The notes under the pieces were generated by a model. The model saw only the letters and a program-made list of their open reading frames with translations, was not told the DNA's origin and did not search any database. 64,000 nt of DNA from Paenibacillaceae bacterium (GTDB lineage Bacteria > Bacillota > Bacilli > Paenibacillales > Paenibacillaceae), in contig CAAFUF010000057.1 in the NCBI GenBank assembly GCA_900766135.1, positions 1 through 64,000 of the forward strand. The letters are read 5' to 3'. Positions 34,604 through 42,578 of this stretch are shown in pieces. The position numbers and the translations under genes were made by a program. The stretch's first letter is position 1; each line of letters opens with the position of its first letter.

Positions 34604-35584
34604 TCAAGAATCAAGATGCCGGGCAATCATCAGCGAGGGATGTTCCGAGAGGGAAACCTCCTGCCCGGTGGTCGAGAAACGTACCGCCGGCCTTTGCATA
34701 TTCGAGTCAATCCGGGTAACGATGGCACGTTCTCCATTACTCAGGACGACTTTGGAACCCGGTGGATAGGGGGCGCCCCCTTGGACGAAGGATTGGACGA
34801 TTCGCGGATCAAAACCGCTGCCGTTCTGTGCCAGCACCGCTTCAACGGCTTCATGAGGAGCGACATGCAGCACCGAAACCAAATTTTCATAGAAATTGGC
34901 CAAGCCGCAAATTTGCGCATATTCATGGATTTCCGCCCCGGAGATTTTCCTTGGAAACCCGCTGCCGTCATATTGCTCGTGATGCTGGAAGGCGACGTGG
35001 GCCGAAGGTAAGCTGACTTCGCGAATCGACCGCAAAAAGTTGAAACCTGCCTCCGGATGCCCGTCTCTCCCGTCGCATAGCCCTTTTCCGATGTCGTGCA
35101 GCAAACAACCCACCGCCAAGTCCCTTAATTGAAGATCATTGTAAGACAACGACTTGGCGATTTGCAGGGAAATTAGCGCCACATTCACGGCGTGGGCATA
35201 GTTATGAAGCTCCGCGGCCATCGCCGTCACCGGAACGGAAATGGCGACCGGCCGCCGCTTCACTTCATCCGCCAAGCTTTTTGCCCCCTGAAACAATGGT
35301 TTCGTCGGGAACGGTTTATGTTCGGCGGCTGCCGCATAAGCCAGCTTGACATGCACGATTAACTCCAACCAGGTGGGGAAGTCCAGCATCTCTTCCAGCG
35401 TAATTCCCTTCGACTCGGAATCCTCGATCACGAGATGGGAAATCCCCATCTGCACAAATCGTTCCAGGTATATCGGGTGAACGGTATGGTTTGCCGCCAG
35501 CAGTACGCGTCCCCGGCTGTCATAAACCGCTTTCGCCAGCTGCATGGTTTGCTCGTTGTATTCGGTGATTGGGATTATTCTCAT
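34604..35584 (-). CDS. HD-GYP domain protein (putative c-di-GMP phosphodiesterase)
   Basis: A 326-residue cytoplasmic protein with a central HD-GYP domain: HD doublet at 163-164 (LLHDIGKG) and HHEQYDGSGFP at 201-211. The GYP triplet reads GFP, a common variant. The N-terminal 100 residues and a C-terminal small beta domain (PGSKVVLSNGERAIVTRID) match the layout of the second HD-GYP protein in this window. AGGAGG precedes ATG 35584. Upstream stands a SigI-type promoter signature shared with sigI-rsgI. Degradation of c-di-GMP is inferred from the motif. Confidence 0.88.
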   Translation of the reverse strand: MRIIPITEYNEQTMQLAKAVYDSRGRVLLAANHTVHPIYLERFVQMGISHLVIEDSESKGITLEEMLDFPTWLELIVHVKLAYAAAAEHKPFPTKPLFQGAKSLADEVKRRPVAISVPVTAMAAELHNYAHAVNVALISLQIAKSLSYNDLQLRDLAVGCLLHDIGKGLCDGRDGHPEAGFNFLRSIREVSLPSAHVAFQHHEQYDGSGFPRKISGAEIHEYAQICGLANFYENLVSVLHVAPHEAVEAVLAQNGSGFDPRIVQSFVQGGAPYPPGSKVVLSNGERAIVTRIDSNMQRPAVRFSTTGQEVSLSEHPSLMIARHLDS

Positions 35585-35645
35585 CTGGGCTGCCTCCTTT
35601 AAACTTATCGCGGGATCAACTCGTCGAATGCGACTTATTACCTAA

Positions 35646-35674
35646 TACGAATAGGCTATCTCGATTTGTGGGGG
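35646..35674 (-). promoter_or_regulatory. SigI-type promoter signature of the HD-GYP gene
   Basis: On the minus strand, CCCCC (35670-35674) followed by ACAAA stands exactly 20 bases before CGTA (35646-35649), which continues as CGTATTAGG. The same layout occurs upstream of sigI. C-rich -35 and CGWA -10 elements are the known style of SigI promoters. Confidence 0.6.
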
Positions 35675-35681
35675 ACGAGGC

Positions 35682-35729
35682 AAAAAAAATGCTCGAAACG
35701 AAAAGCCGTTCAGCTTACGTTTCGAGCAT
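35682..35729 (-). terminator. Intrinsic terminator of sigI-rsgI
   Basis: Perfect 12-base arms (35689-35700 and 35718-35729) followed on the minus strand by a run of eight T, 29 bases after the rsgI-like stop. Confidence 0.9.
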
Positions 35730-35758
35730 CGCGATCCATTTGCCATTCCGGTTGCTTA

Positions 35759-37201
35759 TTAAGGTCTCCCTTTTCCCGCACCGTTTCCCGAAGGCCCCGG
35801 GTCCGCGGGTGGCGATGGAGAGGATGACGTGCTGGAAGAGGCCTCAGGTTGCTTGGCCTCTTCCCGGGGATGTTCCACCGCTTCCGAAGGCTTGTTCGAT
35901 CCGGTCGCCGCCGGTGCGGCCGGCTCTGCGCCGTTATCCGCCTTGGCCTCGCCGGGAACCCTTTCTTCTGAAGCATCATTCGGCGCCAGACTCTGGTCCT
36001 TGTCGCCTTGGCCATTGCCTTGCCCCTTCTCCGGCGATCCGGTACCGTTATCGCTACCTTGTACCTTGTTCCCGGCAACCTCGGTCGACTCGTCTTTCGA
36101 AGGACTCTGCAGCTTGCTTCCGACTTGAGCGCTGTTCTTCGAGGCTTCCTCGCCCACGCCCCCTGTCTTCCCTAGCGGTTCACCTTGCGTTCCCGAAGAC
36201 GGGTTCCCCGAAGGCCAAGACTTGGAGCCTTGGTTCGTTGCCGGCCGGTTTGGCAGCTTCGCCGGGGTTTCCGTATTTTTCTTGACCTCTCCTTTCGATG
36301 AACGGTCGACATCCGATGAACCGTCGTTTCCTTGCTGCGCCTGCTTGTCCGGGTTTGCTGGGGCCGGCGCCTCCGTCATTTTGCGTTTCGAGGCCGATGC
36401 GCCGTCCTCATTGCGATTCTCCGGGCTTGCGTCAACATCGTCGCCGTTTTGCTCGAGGAGGTTCTTGGGAGAGACGCCCGCTTCTTTCAATACCGAAACG
36501 ATCGAATGTGTCCTTAGTTCCGCAATGTCGAGCTGAATGCCTTGCGAGGCGGCCTGTTCATACACGATATATTTGTTAATGGATAACTCGGCCTGTGCCG
36601 CCTTTTGGATTTCCGCGGCCGTCGCCGTAAACAGTTCCACCGTATACTTTTCGCTGACAGCGATGGAGGAGCGATCGATCGCGAAAGCCGGCACGCCGCT
36701 ATCCGCCGGAGGAACGACGGTCATCCAAATCCAGGTTTTGGCCGTCCCCGCCTCTAAATACCCTTGCCGCTCGGCTTCGGCGATGATTCGTTCAACGGCC
36801 GCAGCGAAGCTTTTCCCCATGAGCTGCTGCTTCGTAACGATTGACTTCGCGTCGTCGTTGACCAAACGCACCTCTGCGACTTTACCGGCGGAAGTCACCC
36901 CAAGTTCGATACTTGGGTTGATATCGATGGCAACCAGAGTCAGCGGCGGCGTGAATCCCGTCATGAACTTCAGCAAAAAGACGATGCCCAACAGCAGCAG
37001 CACGGACGCGGCCGCAGGTCCTGCCAACCGGGCCGCCTTGAATCTTCCTTTCCTCGATGCGCCAGGCCGTTCGGCCGAAGGCACCGGGATGTTATCGCCT
37101 AACCTCGGCAAAACTGCCGACCGGGGGAGATTGCGAAAGGTCCCGTCTTCGCAAAGGACGACGATTTGATTCTCCGTTATTTTCATGACCGTTCCGCGCA
37201 T
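35759..37201 (-). CDS. rsgI: Anti-sigma-I factor, RsgI family
   Basis: A 480-residue membrane protein. The cytoplasmic RsgI N-terminal domain (MKITENQIVVLCEDGTFRNL) occupies about 1-50. One membrane segment lies at about 64-85 (ASVLLLLGIVFLLKF), followed by an extracellular domain (LTLVAIDINPSIELGV...) to about 280. A very long disordered Ser/Pro/Gly/Glu/Lys-rich tail makes up the last 200 residues. The cytoplasmic domain should hold SigI inactive until an extracellular signal. GGAGG precedes ATG 37201, one base class after the sigI stop. No carbohydrate-binding module like those of clostridial RsgI proteins is evident. Confidence 0.9.
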   Translation of the reverse strand: MRGTVMKITENQIVVLCEDGTFRNLPRSAVLPRLGDNIPVPSAERPGASRKGRFKAARLAGPAAASVLLLLGIVFLLKFMTGFTPPLTLVAIDINPSIELGVTSAGKVAEVRLVNDDAKSIVTKQQLMGKSFAAAVERIIAEAERQGYLEAGTAKTWIWMTVVPPADSGVPAFAIDRSSIAVSEKYTVELFTATAAEIQKAAQAELSINKYIVYEQAASQGIQLDIAELRTHSIVSVLKEAGVSPKNLLEQNGDDVDASPENRNEDGASASKRKMTEAPAPANPDKQAQQGNDGSSDVDRSSKGEVKKNTETPAKLPNRPATNQGSKSWPSGNPSSGTQGEPLGKTGGVGEEASKNSAQVGSKLQSPSKDESTEVAGNKVQGSDNGTGSPEKGQGNGQGDKDQSLAPNDASEERVPGEAKADNGAEPAAPAATGSNKPSEAVEHPREEAKQPEASSSTSSSPSPPADPGPSGNGAGKGRP

Positions 37202-37203
37202 CC

Positions 37204-37929
37204 TCAATCCTCCTCCCCATCCGCAAACGCGACGGTATTTTTGATTCTCTGAAACTCCCCGCAAGCATAAATCAAGATTAACGCGATCAAATATTTCCGG
37301 TTGCGCTCCAAGGTTTTGGAGCTGACTTTGAATACGGACAACATCTCTTTGGCCGGGAGTCTTTTGGTCGTCTTGAGCGTATTCAGCCATTGCGGATGCT
37401 CGCCGAAGGTTTGGGCCATGCGTATCAATTGCTTTCTCGTATCGCGATGCTTGGGGGAACACGACTCCAGCTCTTCCAAGGCAACGCCGTATTGCTTCAG
37501 CGCTTCATCATATGATCGAAGCTCCTCGGCGAGCGCTTGGGTTTCTTGCTCCCGGTCATATACCTCCAATGAACTGGCGATCTCCAGCGGGGTTTGGGCA
37601 AACTCCTCGTCTTGCCTCCCATCCCAAACAGCGCTTTCCATTTGCGTATATTTGCCCTGCTTGCGAAATTCATCGACTAGCCGGTGGTGGATCACCATAT
37701 AAGCAAAGTTGTCAAAAGACTTTCCGGACGCTTCATCATACCGGTCGATCGCTTCGTTTAACGCGATCATCCCAATGCTCGCCTCATCCTGGTTCCAACC
37801 GACCTGCCTCTTGCAGACATGGGATACCGCACGGATAATAAACGGACGGTAGTGGTCGATCAGCCGGTCCCTTTCGGTGTCGTTCCCCGCTTGAGCTTGA
37901 TGCAATATTTCGTTTATGGGTCTGTCCAA
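37204..37929 (-). CDS. sigI: RNA polymerase sigma factor SigI
   Basis: A 241-residue sigma-70 family factor of the SigI type: region 2 (NDTERDRLIDHYRPFI...SIGMIALNEAIDRYDEASGKSFDNFA) and the SigI-specific C-terminal region (MLSVFKVSSKTLERNRKYLIALILI). It starts at TTG 37929 (LDRPINEILHQAQ), with a distant AGGAAGTGA as possible ribosome binding site. It is followed directly by its anti-sigma gene. An upstream CCCCC-N20-CGTA element suggests autoregulation. SigI controls heat and cell-wall stress genes in Bacillus. Confidence 0.93.
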   Translation of the reverse strand: MDRPINEILHQAQAGNDTERDRLIDHYRPFIIRAVSHVCKRQVGWNQDEASIGMIALNEAIDRYDEASGKSFDNFAYMVIHHRLVDEFRKQGKYTQMESAVWDGRQDEEFAQTPLEIASSLEVYDREQETQALAEELRSYDEALKQYGVALEELESCSPKHRDTRKQLIRMAQTFGEHPQWLNTLKTTKRLPAKEMLSVFKVSSKTLERNRKYLIALILIYACGEFQRIKNTVAFADGEED

Positions 37930-37949
37930 AACAGCGGATCACTTCCTAT

Positions 37950-37978
37950 TACGTAAAGATGGCTACGGTTTGTGGGGG
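37950..37978 (-). promoter_or_regulatory. SigI-type promoter signature of sigI
   Basis: On the minus strand, CCCCC (37974-37978) with ACAAA after it stands 20 bases before CGTA (37950-37953), which reads CGTAATAGG. It matches the element upstream of the HD-GYP gene in both boxes and in spacing. Confidence 0.65.
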
Positions 37979-38157
37979 TATCCCCTATATACCTTTATCG
38001 TTGGTAAGAGCGGGTCACTGAAGTTAACCGGCGAAAAAGCAACTTTAGCCCCAAAAAACGATGCGCATAATCGACGCGGCGCAGGAGACACTACAAGCGG
38101 ACATTGACAAACGGTCTTCACTTTTTTCAATCCATGATTAGACAGAATGGTGAATCC

Positions 38158-38865
38158 ATGAAAAATAAAGACAATTGGGGGACGATCATACGCACTTTGG
38201 CGGTCATCATGCTGCTTATTTGCTTCTTATTTGCCGCCTTCTCTACCCATGCCGGAGCTTCCCCCTCATTGCCCATCGTTTCGGAGGAGAGCATTTATTC
38301 GATTGAAGTCTACCCGCGGCAGCACCGGCTGACCGTTAAAATTCAAGGGCAGCCCTATAAATCCTACCCCGTCGCGGTGGGCAACCCCTCAACCCCTACT
38401 CCCGTCGGAGAATACGTCATTACGTATAAAGGCAGGGACTGGGGACCTTCTTTTGGTCCGAGATGGTTAGGCCTTAACGTCCCTTGGGGCTATTACGGCA
38501 TCCACGGTACCAACCGTCCCGACTCGATCGGACGGCACCTGAGCCACGGCTGCATCCGCATGCGGAACCATGACGTCATGGAGCTGTATGACTTGATTCC
38601 TCTCGGAACCAAGGTAACGATCTATGGCCATATTCTCGGGGACGTTGACCACGACCCGCGCGATTTGGCCGAAGGCGATGTGGGCGGAGACGTGCAGCTG
38701 ATTCAATCGCGATTAAAGAGCGCGGGTTATTTCAAAGGCGAATGCAATGGCAGGTTCAACCGTGCCACCGCCGAGGCCTTAACCCGTTATCAACGCGACC
38801 GGGGATTGATCCCCAATGGCGTCGTAAGCCATCGGGTTTACCAGGCTCTAGGGTTATCCGAATAG
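38158..38865 (+). CDS. L,D-transpeptidase with C-terminal peptidoglycan-binding domain
   Basis: A 235-residue exported protein: a signal peptide or anchor at about 10-32, a YkuD L,D-transpeptidase domain (about 45-155) with catalytic SHGCIRM (Cys132) and upstream HGTNRP, and a PG_binding_1 domain at about 170-235. It would form 3-3 crosslinks in peptidoglycan or attach proteins to it. ATG 38158 has GGTGA upstream; an in-frame ATG at 38134 is possible. It is followed by a strong terminator. Confidence 0.88.
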   Translation: MKNKDNWGTIIRTLAVIMLLICFLFAAFSTHAGASPSLPIVSEESIYSIEVYPRQHRLTVKIQGQPYKSYPVAVGNPSTPTPVGEYVITYKGRDWGPSFGPRWLGLNVPWGYYGIHGTNRPDSIGRHLSHGCIRMRNHDVMELYDLIPLGTKVTIYGHILGDVDHDPRDLAEGDVGGDVQLIQSRLKSAGYFKGECNGRFNRATAEALTRYQRDRGLIPNGVVSHRVYQALGLSE

Positions 38866-38876
38866 CGGTGAACCTT

Positions 38877-38925
38877 AAAGAAACAACCCCTTTCTCATGG
38901 GAATGAGAAAGGGGTTGTTTCTTTA
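38877..38925. terminator. Bidirectional intrinsic terminator
   Basis: About 22 perfectly paired bases with a three-base loop, between the L,D-transpeptidase stop and the stop of the minus-strand HD-GYP gene. It serves both. Confidence 0.9.
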
Positions 38926-38938
38926 GTAACGGATGCTC

Positions 38939-39985
38939 CTATACAAACACCTGCACCAAATCGATATGCCGTTCCCTAGATAAATCCCGGAACTGCCACT
39001 CGTCAATTTGCACCAGCGGTTTGAAGATGTCGGTCGGATTGTTCCAAACGATCGTCGCCGTTTCGCCATTGCTAAGTTTGACTTTCTTCCCTATGAAATT
39101 CGGCAGGAGATTGGAAGTCAGCGCTTGAACCGCCTTTTCGCTAAGCTTGCCGAAGCCCAAACTGTAAATGTTCCGTAGGACGGTCAAGAGATCTAGCCTC
39201 ACTCCCGATGCATCGGGTGAAGACATCGTTATGTATTCGTTAGCTACCGCTACAATTTCGGCATAAGGATGAATCTTTTCTTTCCGGAGGCGAGCCGGAT
39301 AACCGGAGCCGTCTTCCCGTTCATGATGCTGAAGCGCGACGAGAGCCGTTACTTCTTCCCCTGACGATTTGCGAATGATTTCATAACCGTAGGAGGTATG
39401 GCGATTCATTTCTTCCAATTCTTCACCGGTTAATTCCTGCTCGCGATTACGCAGGGATTGGCGAACCCGGCTCTTGCCGATATCATGCAAATAACCGGCT
39501 TTACTGATTTCATAACATTCATTGGGCGAATATCCTAGCCAAGTGGCGATGTAATAGGATAATAGACCCACCTGGAGCGAATGGTTATAAATATTAACGT
39601 CCTCTTCCGTGAAGGTGATCAATAGCGAAACGACGTCTTTATTCCGGTCAAGGACTTCAAGCATCGGCACCAAATGCTGCTCTACCATGTCTTGATTGAA
39701 TTTCCCTGTCGTGAGCGCCTCTAAAAATAACGCCTGATAACCTTTTACCGTAAAATAAAAATTATCGCGCAATCGCTGCGTGAAGCTCGGGTTCTTCCCG
39801 GAATTCAAGTCGTCTTCCCCCGTGCGCAGTTCAATATCGACGTAATCGATACTCTGTCGAATCAACAGGGCGATTTCCTCCGTATGAATGCTTGTCCCTT
39901 TTGGAAGAACATGCAAGCCGGCCCGGTTAAACACATCGGTTCTGAGCCGATCCCCTTCCTGAAGCTCCATCACGTGAGTTTTCAT
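38939..39985 (-). CDS. HD-GYP domain protein (putative c-di-GMP phosphodiesterase)
   Basis: A 348-residue cytoplasmic protein. The HD-GYP domain has HD at 167-168 (YLHDIGKS) and HHEREDGSGYP at 220-230, the full canonical motif. An N-terminal segment of about 100 residues (GDRLRTDVFNRAGLHVLPKG) and a C-terminal beta segment (IGKKVKLSNGETATIVWNN) are shared in layout with the protein at 34604-35584. ATG 39985 is eight bases after GGAGGGG. It lies downstream of a ger operon on the same strand with a 160-base gap, so it likely has its own promoter. Confidence 0.88.
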   Translation of the reverse strand: MKTHVMELQEGDRLRTDVFNRAGLHVLPKGTSIHTEEIALLIRQSIDYVDIELRTGEDDLNSGKNPSFTQRLRDNFYFTVKGYQALFLEALTTGKFNQDMVEQHLVPMLEVLDRNKDVVSLLITFTEEDVNIYNHSLQVGLLSYYIATWLGYSPNECYEISKAGYLHDIGKSRVRQSLRNREQELTGEELEEMNRHTSYGYEIIRKSSGEEVTALVALQHHEREDGSGYPARLRKEKIHPYAEIVAVANEYITMSSPDASGVRLDLLTVLRNIYSLGFGKLSEKAVQALTSNLLPNFIGKKVKLSNGETATIVWNNPTDIFKPLVQIDEWQFRDLSRERHIDLVQVFV

Positions 39986-40144
39986 ATGTATGACCCCTCC
40001 CTTCTTCATCTGCGCGCATATCGCCGGGATTTCTATCTTTACCTATAAATATCGCGCAATTTCGGCAAGCCCTGAATAGTCCTAAAGGCGTGTTTTGAGT
40101 GAAAGAAAGGCGCCTCTCTTTACTGGATGCAGGCCAAAAGACCC

Positions 40145-40291
40145 TTACTTGGCGTTCCGTTTCCACGGCGGATCTCCGTAACGGTGCAGCGCCTGATTAA
40201 TTGAATAAATCGTCCAGGGAATTACGGCGGACAGCCCTACGCAGACCCATGTCTTTGTTGTAGGGAGCCGATCCAACAAGAAATCCCACAT
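40145..40291 (-). CDS. Small membrane protein of the ger operon
   Basis: A 48-residue ORF (MWDFLLDRLPTTKT...) with one hydrophobic segment (WVCVGLSAVIPWTIYSI) and a basic C-terminus (PPWKRNAK). An AGGAGGGG ribosome binding site stands eight bases before ATG 40291; ATG 40297 is the alternative. It begins 19 bases after the GerC stop. Its place as an extra tiny gene in a germinant receptor operon matches the small D-type proteins described in Bacillus germinant receptor operons, but those usually have two membrane segments, so the assignment is tentative. Confidence 0.65.
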   Translation of the reverse strand: MWDFLLDRLPTTKTWVCVGLSAVIPWTIYSINQALHRYGDPPWKRNAK

Positions 40292-40309
40292 AGACATCCC
40301 CTCCTTCGA

Positions 40310-41479
40310 TCAGTTGGTTTCTACCGTTGAGCCGACAATGCGGACCTTAGTGCGTACGTCAACAGCGATATCGGATCGGGAAAAAAAACGCTCTCCCTGT
40401 TCCCAGTCATCCTTGATTTCTTCCCAAAGCGCGTGATGCCTGCGGTTCAGATACTCCCTTAACCCGAGAACATCCACCCCGTATTCCTGCTGTACCTTAT
40501 TTAGGGTCCTTGAAGTCAATCGGGTCAACCGTTCCGCGGTTCTTTCCTCAATTTCCGCCAGTTGGCCGGGATGAAACAGATCGATTCGCTCCTGGGTTTC
40601 CCCGACATTCCCCTCCATTTCGAGCCGGATGGTGAACCGGATACGCTCCGGATTGGACACATCCGCTTGAATGGTGCGCCGCAAGCCTTTGATTTCGTAT
40701 GCCATGAAATGGCCATCCAGATTAAACTCCAGAACTCCGTCCTGCGCGGTTCCCCGCAAGATGTTGAGCCCTGACGTCTCGTCGTCGTTAAGGAACCCCT
40801 TCAGCTTCTGAGAGCCGTCGAAAAGCGCCGCCCCGGAAACGGAAACTTCACCGTCCATTTTTCGAATTTTCGGGAGTGCGAAACTGCTTTTGGACAAAAT
40901 AAAGGCCTGCACATCCCCGATACTGGTCGGTGGATAAATCCGGGAACTCTTGGTCGGATTTAGCGCCGTGGATTCAAAATACATGACCGGCAGCTTCTCG
41001 TTTTTCGGATTCGTTTCCAGCAGTTTGCGCGCTTCTCCTTCGGTTACCATGATTTTTGTTGCTCTTCGCATTTCATGATCGCGAAGAAATAGATCCAGCG
41101 TACTGGAGAGATCGCCGCTGGCCGCCATCTCCTCGGAGATCAGGATCATGCGCAAATGCTGCAAATAAGGGCTTCGGCTCGTCAAAAATGACATATCCCG
41201 AGCCGCCGTAAACATCGTATTGGCCGATGAAGACAGGTTAAAATAAGCAGCATTTTTACTTCCGCTTTTATTTTCCCCTTCTTTGGCCTGCAATCCCCCC
41301 GGGATGACGAATTGGAACGTTAAAATATATTGGCCCTTTTGGGCTTCTTCTTCCTTGGCGAGATCAATTCCGGCCCCGACGACAAACCCTCTTTCTTCGA
41401 TTTCAACGCGATCCCAGCAACCGGTCGTTAATACGGCCAGGGATAACGCGAGCAACCATCCGCAGCAAACCCTATGCAC
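40310..41479 (-). CDS. Ger(x)C family spore germination lipoprotein
   Basis: A 389-residue GerC subunit of a germinant receptor. The signal peptide ends LTTGC (Cys21) followed by the hallmark WDRVEIEERGFVVGAGIDL. The C-terminal domain has the typical KVQQEYGVDVLGLREYLNRRHHALWEEI-like region that anchors the receptor complex at the spore inner membrane. GTG 41479 overlaps the GerB stop by eight bases. It is third gene of the minus-strand receptor operon (order A-B-C-small protein). Confidence 0.93.
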   Translation of the reverse strand: MHRVCCGWLLALSLAVLTTGCWDRVEIEERGFVVGAGIDLAKEEEAQKGQYILTFQFVIPGGLQAKEGENKSGSKNAAYFNLSSSANTMFTAARDMSFLTSRSPYLQHLRMILISEEMAASGDLSSTLDLFLRDHEMRRATKIMVTEGEARKLLETNPKNEKLPVMYFESTALNPTKSSRIYPPTSIGDVQAFILSKSSFALPKIRKMDGEVSVSGAALFDGSQKLKGFLNDDETSGLNILRGTAQDGVLEFNLDGHFMAYEIKGLRRTIQADVSNPERIRFTIRLEMEGNVGETQERIDLFHPGQLAEIEERTAERLTRLTSRTLNKVQQEYGVDVLGLREYLNRRHHALWEEIKDDWEQGERFFSRSDIAVDVRTKVRIVGSTVETN

Positions 41480-42578
41480 GTCCCTTCACCCCCCGCAATA
41501 TCGCCAATAGCAGCAGAAGAGTCGGAAAAATCATGCCGAGCCCGATGCCGACATAACTGATCCATTCGCCGAATTGTTGAATTTCGATCAGATTTTGCGG
41601 TTGCATCACGACCAGAAACAGGAACGGGCCTAACCAGAACGCCAACGTCGTACGCTTCGCCTTCTTGAATATGGCCTCCAGAGCCTGCAAGGACACGTCA
41701 AAGGCCATAGCCGCCGTGTTAAACAGGGTAAGCACCCATACCGAAAAAAAGATCGATTCAAAACGCTCGAAGAAGCCTCCGGGGACCTCGACCTGCTTCG
41801 CCAGCTCCGCAGTAGGATAAAGCGCGTTCGCCGCCACCTCGGGCCCGAAGACGCCAAGGGTGAAGAAAAACACGAGCAAGTAGAGCACCAACGGAATCAA
41901 CATGCCAAACGTCGAGGCTTTGACGATTTTTTTGGGCTGATTGATCACCGCATTATAGAACAACAAAATCTCGAACCCGATAAAGGAAAAGGCCGATTCC
42001 TTCGAAGCCAGCACCACGTCCCGCCAATCGGTTACAAAAAACGGCATGAGATTCTTAAACTCAAAGAAACTGATGTTCATTAGAAACAAAACAAACAACA
42101 GCAAAATCACGATCGGCAAAAATAAGGTGTTCAATCGAAACAACGTTACGCTCGGTCCGGCTACGCCATAAATGAGCACCAGCAGGAATACCAGGCAAAT
42201 GACTTCCACCGGGGTACGGTCAAACAAATAAATCTGGGAGATGCTGGCCACGCCCCGTGTTTCGTAAGCGACAAAAGTCATCATATAGCAGGCAAACATC
42301 AACGTAAAAAGGACGGCCAACGGTTTCCCGATAACCGCTCCGGCAATGTCGTGCAGGTTCCGTTTCGGAAATCGGGAGATTAATTTGGCAACCACCCAGG
42401 TAAACGCCATAGCGCCCAATCCGCCGATGAGTATGGATATCCACCCGTCGACCGAACGCGTCATTTCTAAGATGGAACGGGGCAAGGTAAGCACGCCAAA
42501 GCCAATGACCATATTCGCGACCGAAGCAAATACTTCATAAGTTCCTACTTCCCGATCCCCGTACTCGAAGGATTTCAT
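41472..42578 (-). CDS. GerAB/ArcD/ProY-type germinant receptor permease (GerB)
   Basis: A 368-residue membrane protein with about ten hydrophobic segments, of the amino acid permease-like GerB family (VANMVIGFGVLTLPRSILEM at the start). In germinant receptors this subunit binds the small-molecule germinant in the spore inner membrane. The ATG overlaps the GerA stop (ATGA) and has AGGAGG upstream. Confidence 0.93.
   Translation of the reverse strand: MKSFEYGDREVGTYEVFASVANMVIGFGVLTLPRSILEMTRSVDGWISILIGGLGAMAFTWVVAKLISRFPKRNLHDIAGAVIGKPLAVLFTLMFACYMMTFVAYETRGVASISQIYLFDRTPVEVICLVFLLVLIYGVAGPSVTLFRLNTLFLPIVILLLFVLFLMNISFFEFKNLMPFFVTDWRDVVLASKESAFSFIGFEILLFYNAVINQPKKIVKASTFGMLIPLVLYLLVFFFTLGVFGPEVAANALYPTAELAKQVEVPGGFFERFESIFFSVWVLTLFNTAAMAFDVSLQALEAIFKKAKRTTLAFWLGPFLFLVVMQPQNLIEIQQFGEWISYVGIGLGMIFPTLLLLLAILRGVKGRA

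Noticed and set aside
38049..38075. CCCC-N19-CGAC upstream of the L,D-transpeptidase as a SigI promoter
   Set aside because: The -10 box lacks CGWA and the spacing differs from the two good examples; the resemblance is too weak.
40080..40130. Possible terminator after the small ger gene
   Set aside because: Only five-base arms (AGGCG/CGCCT) pair, and there is no proper T-tail.
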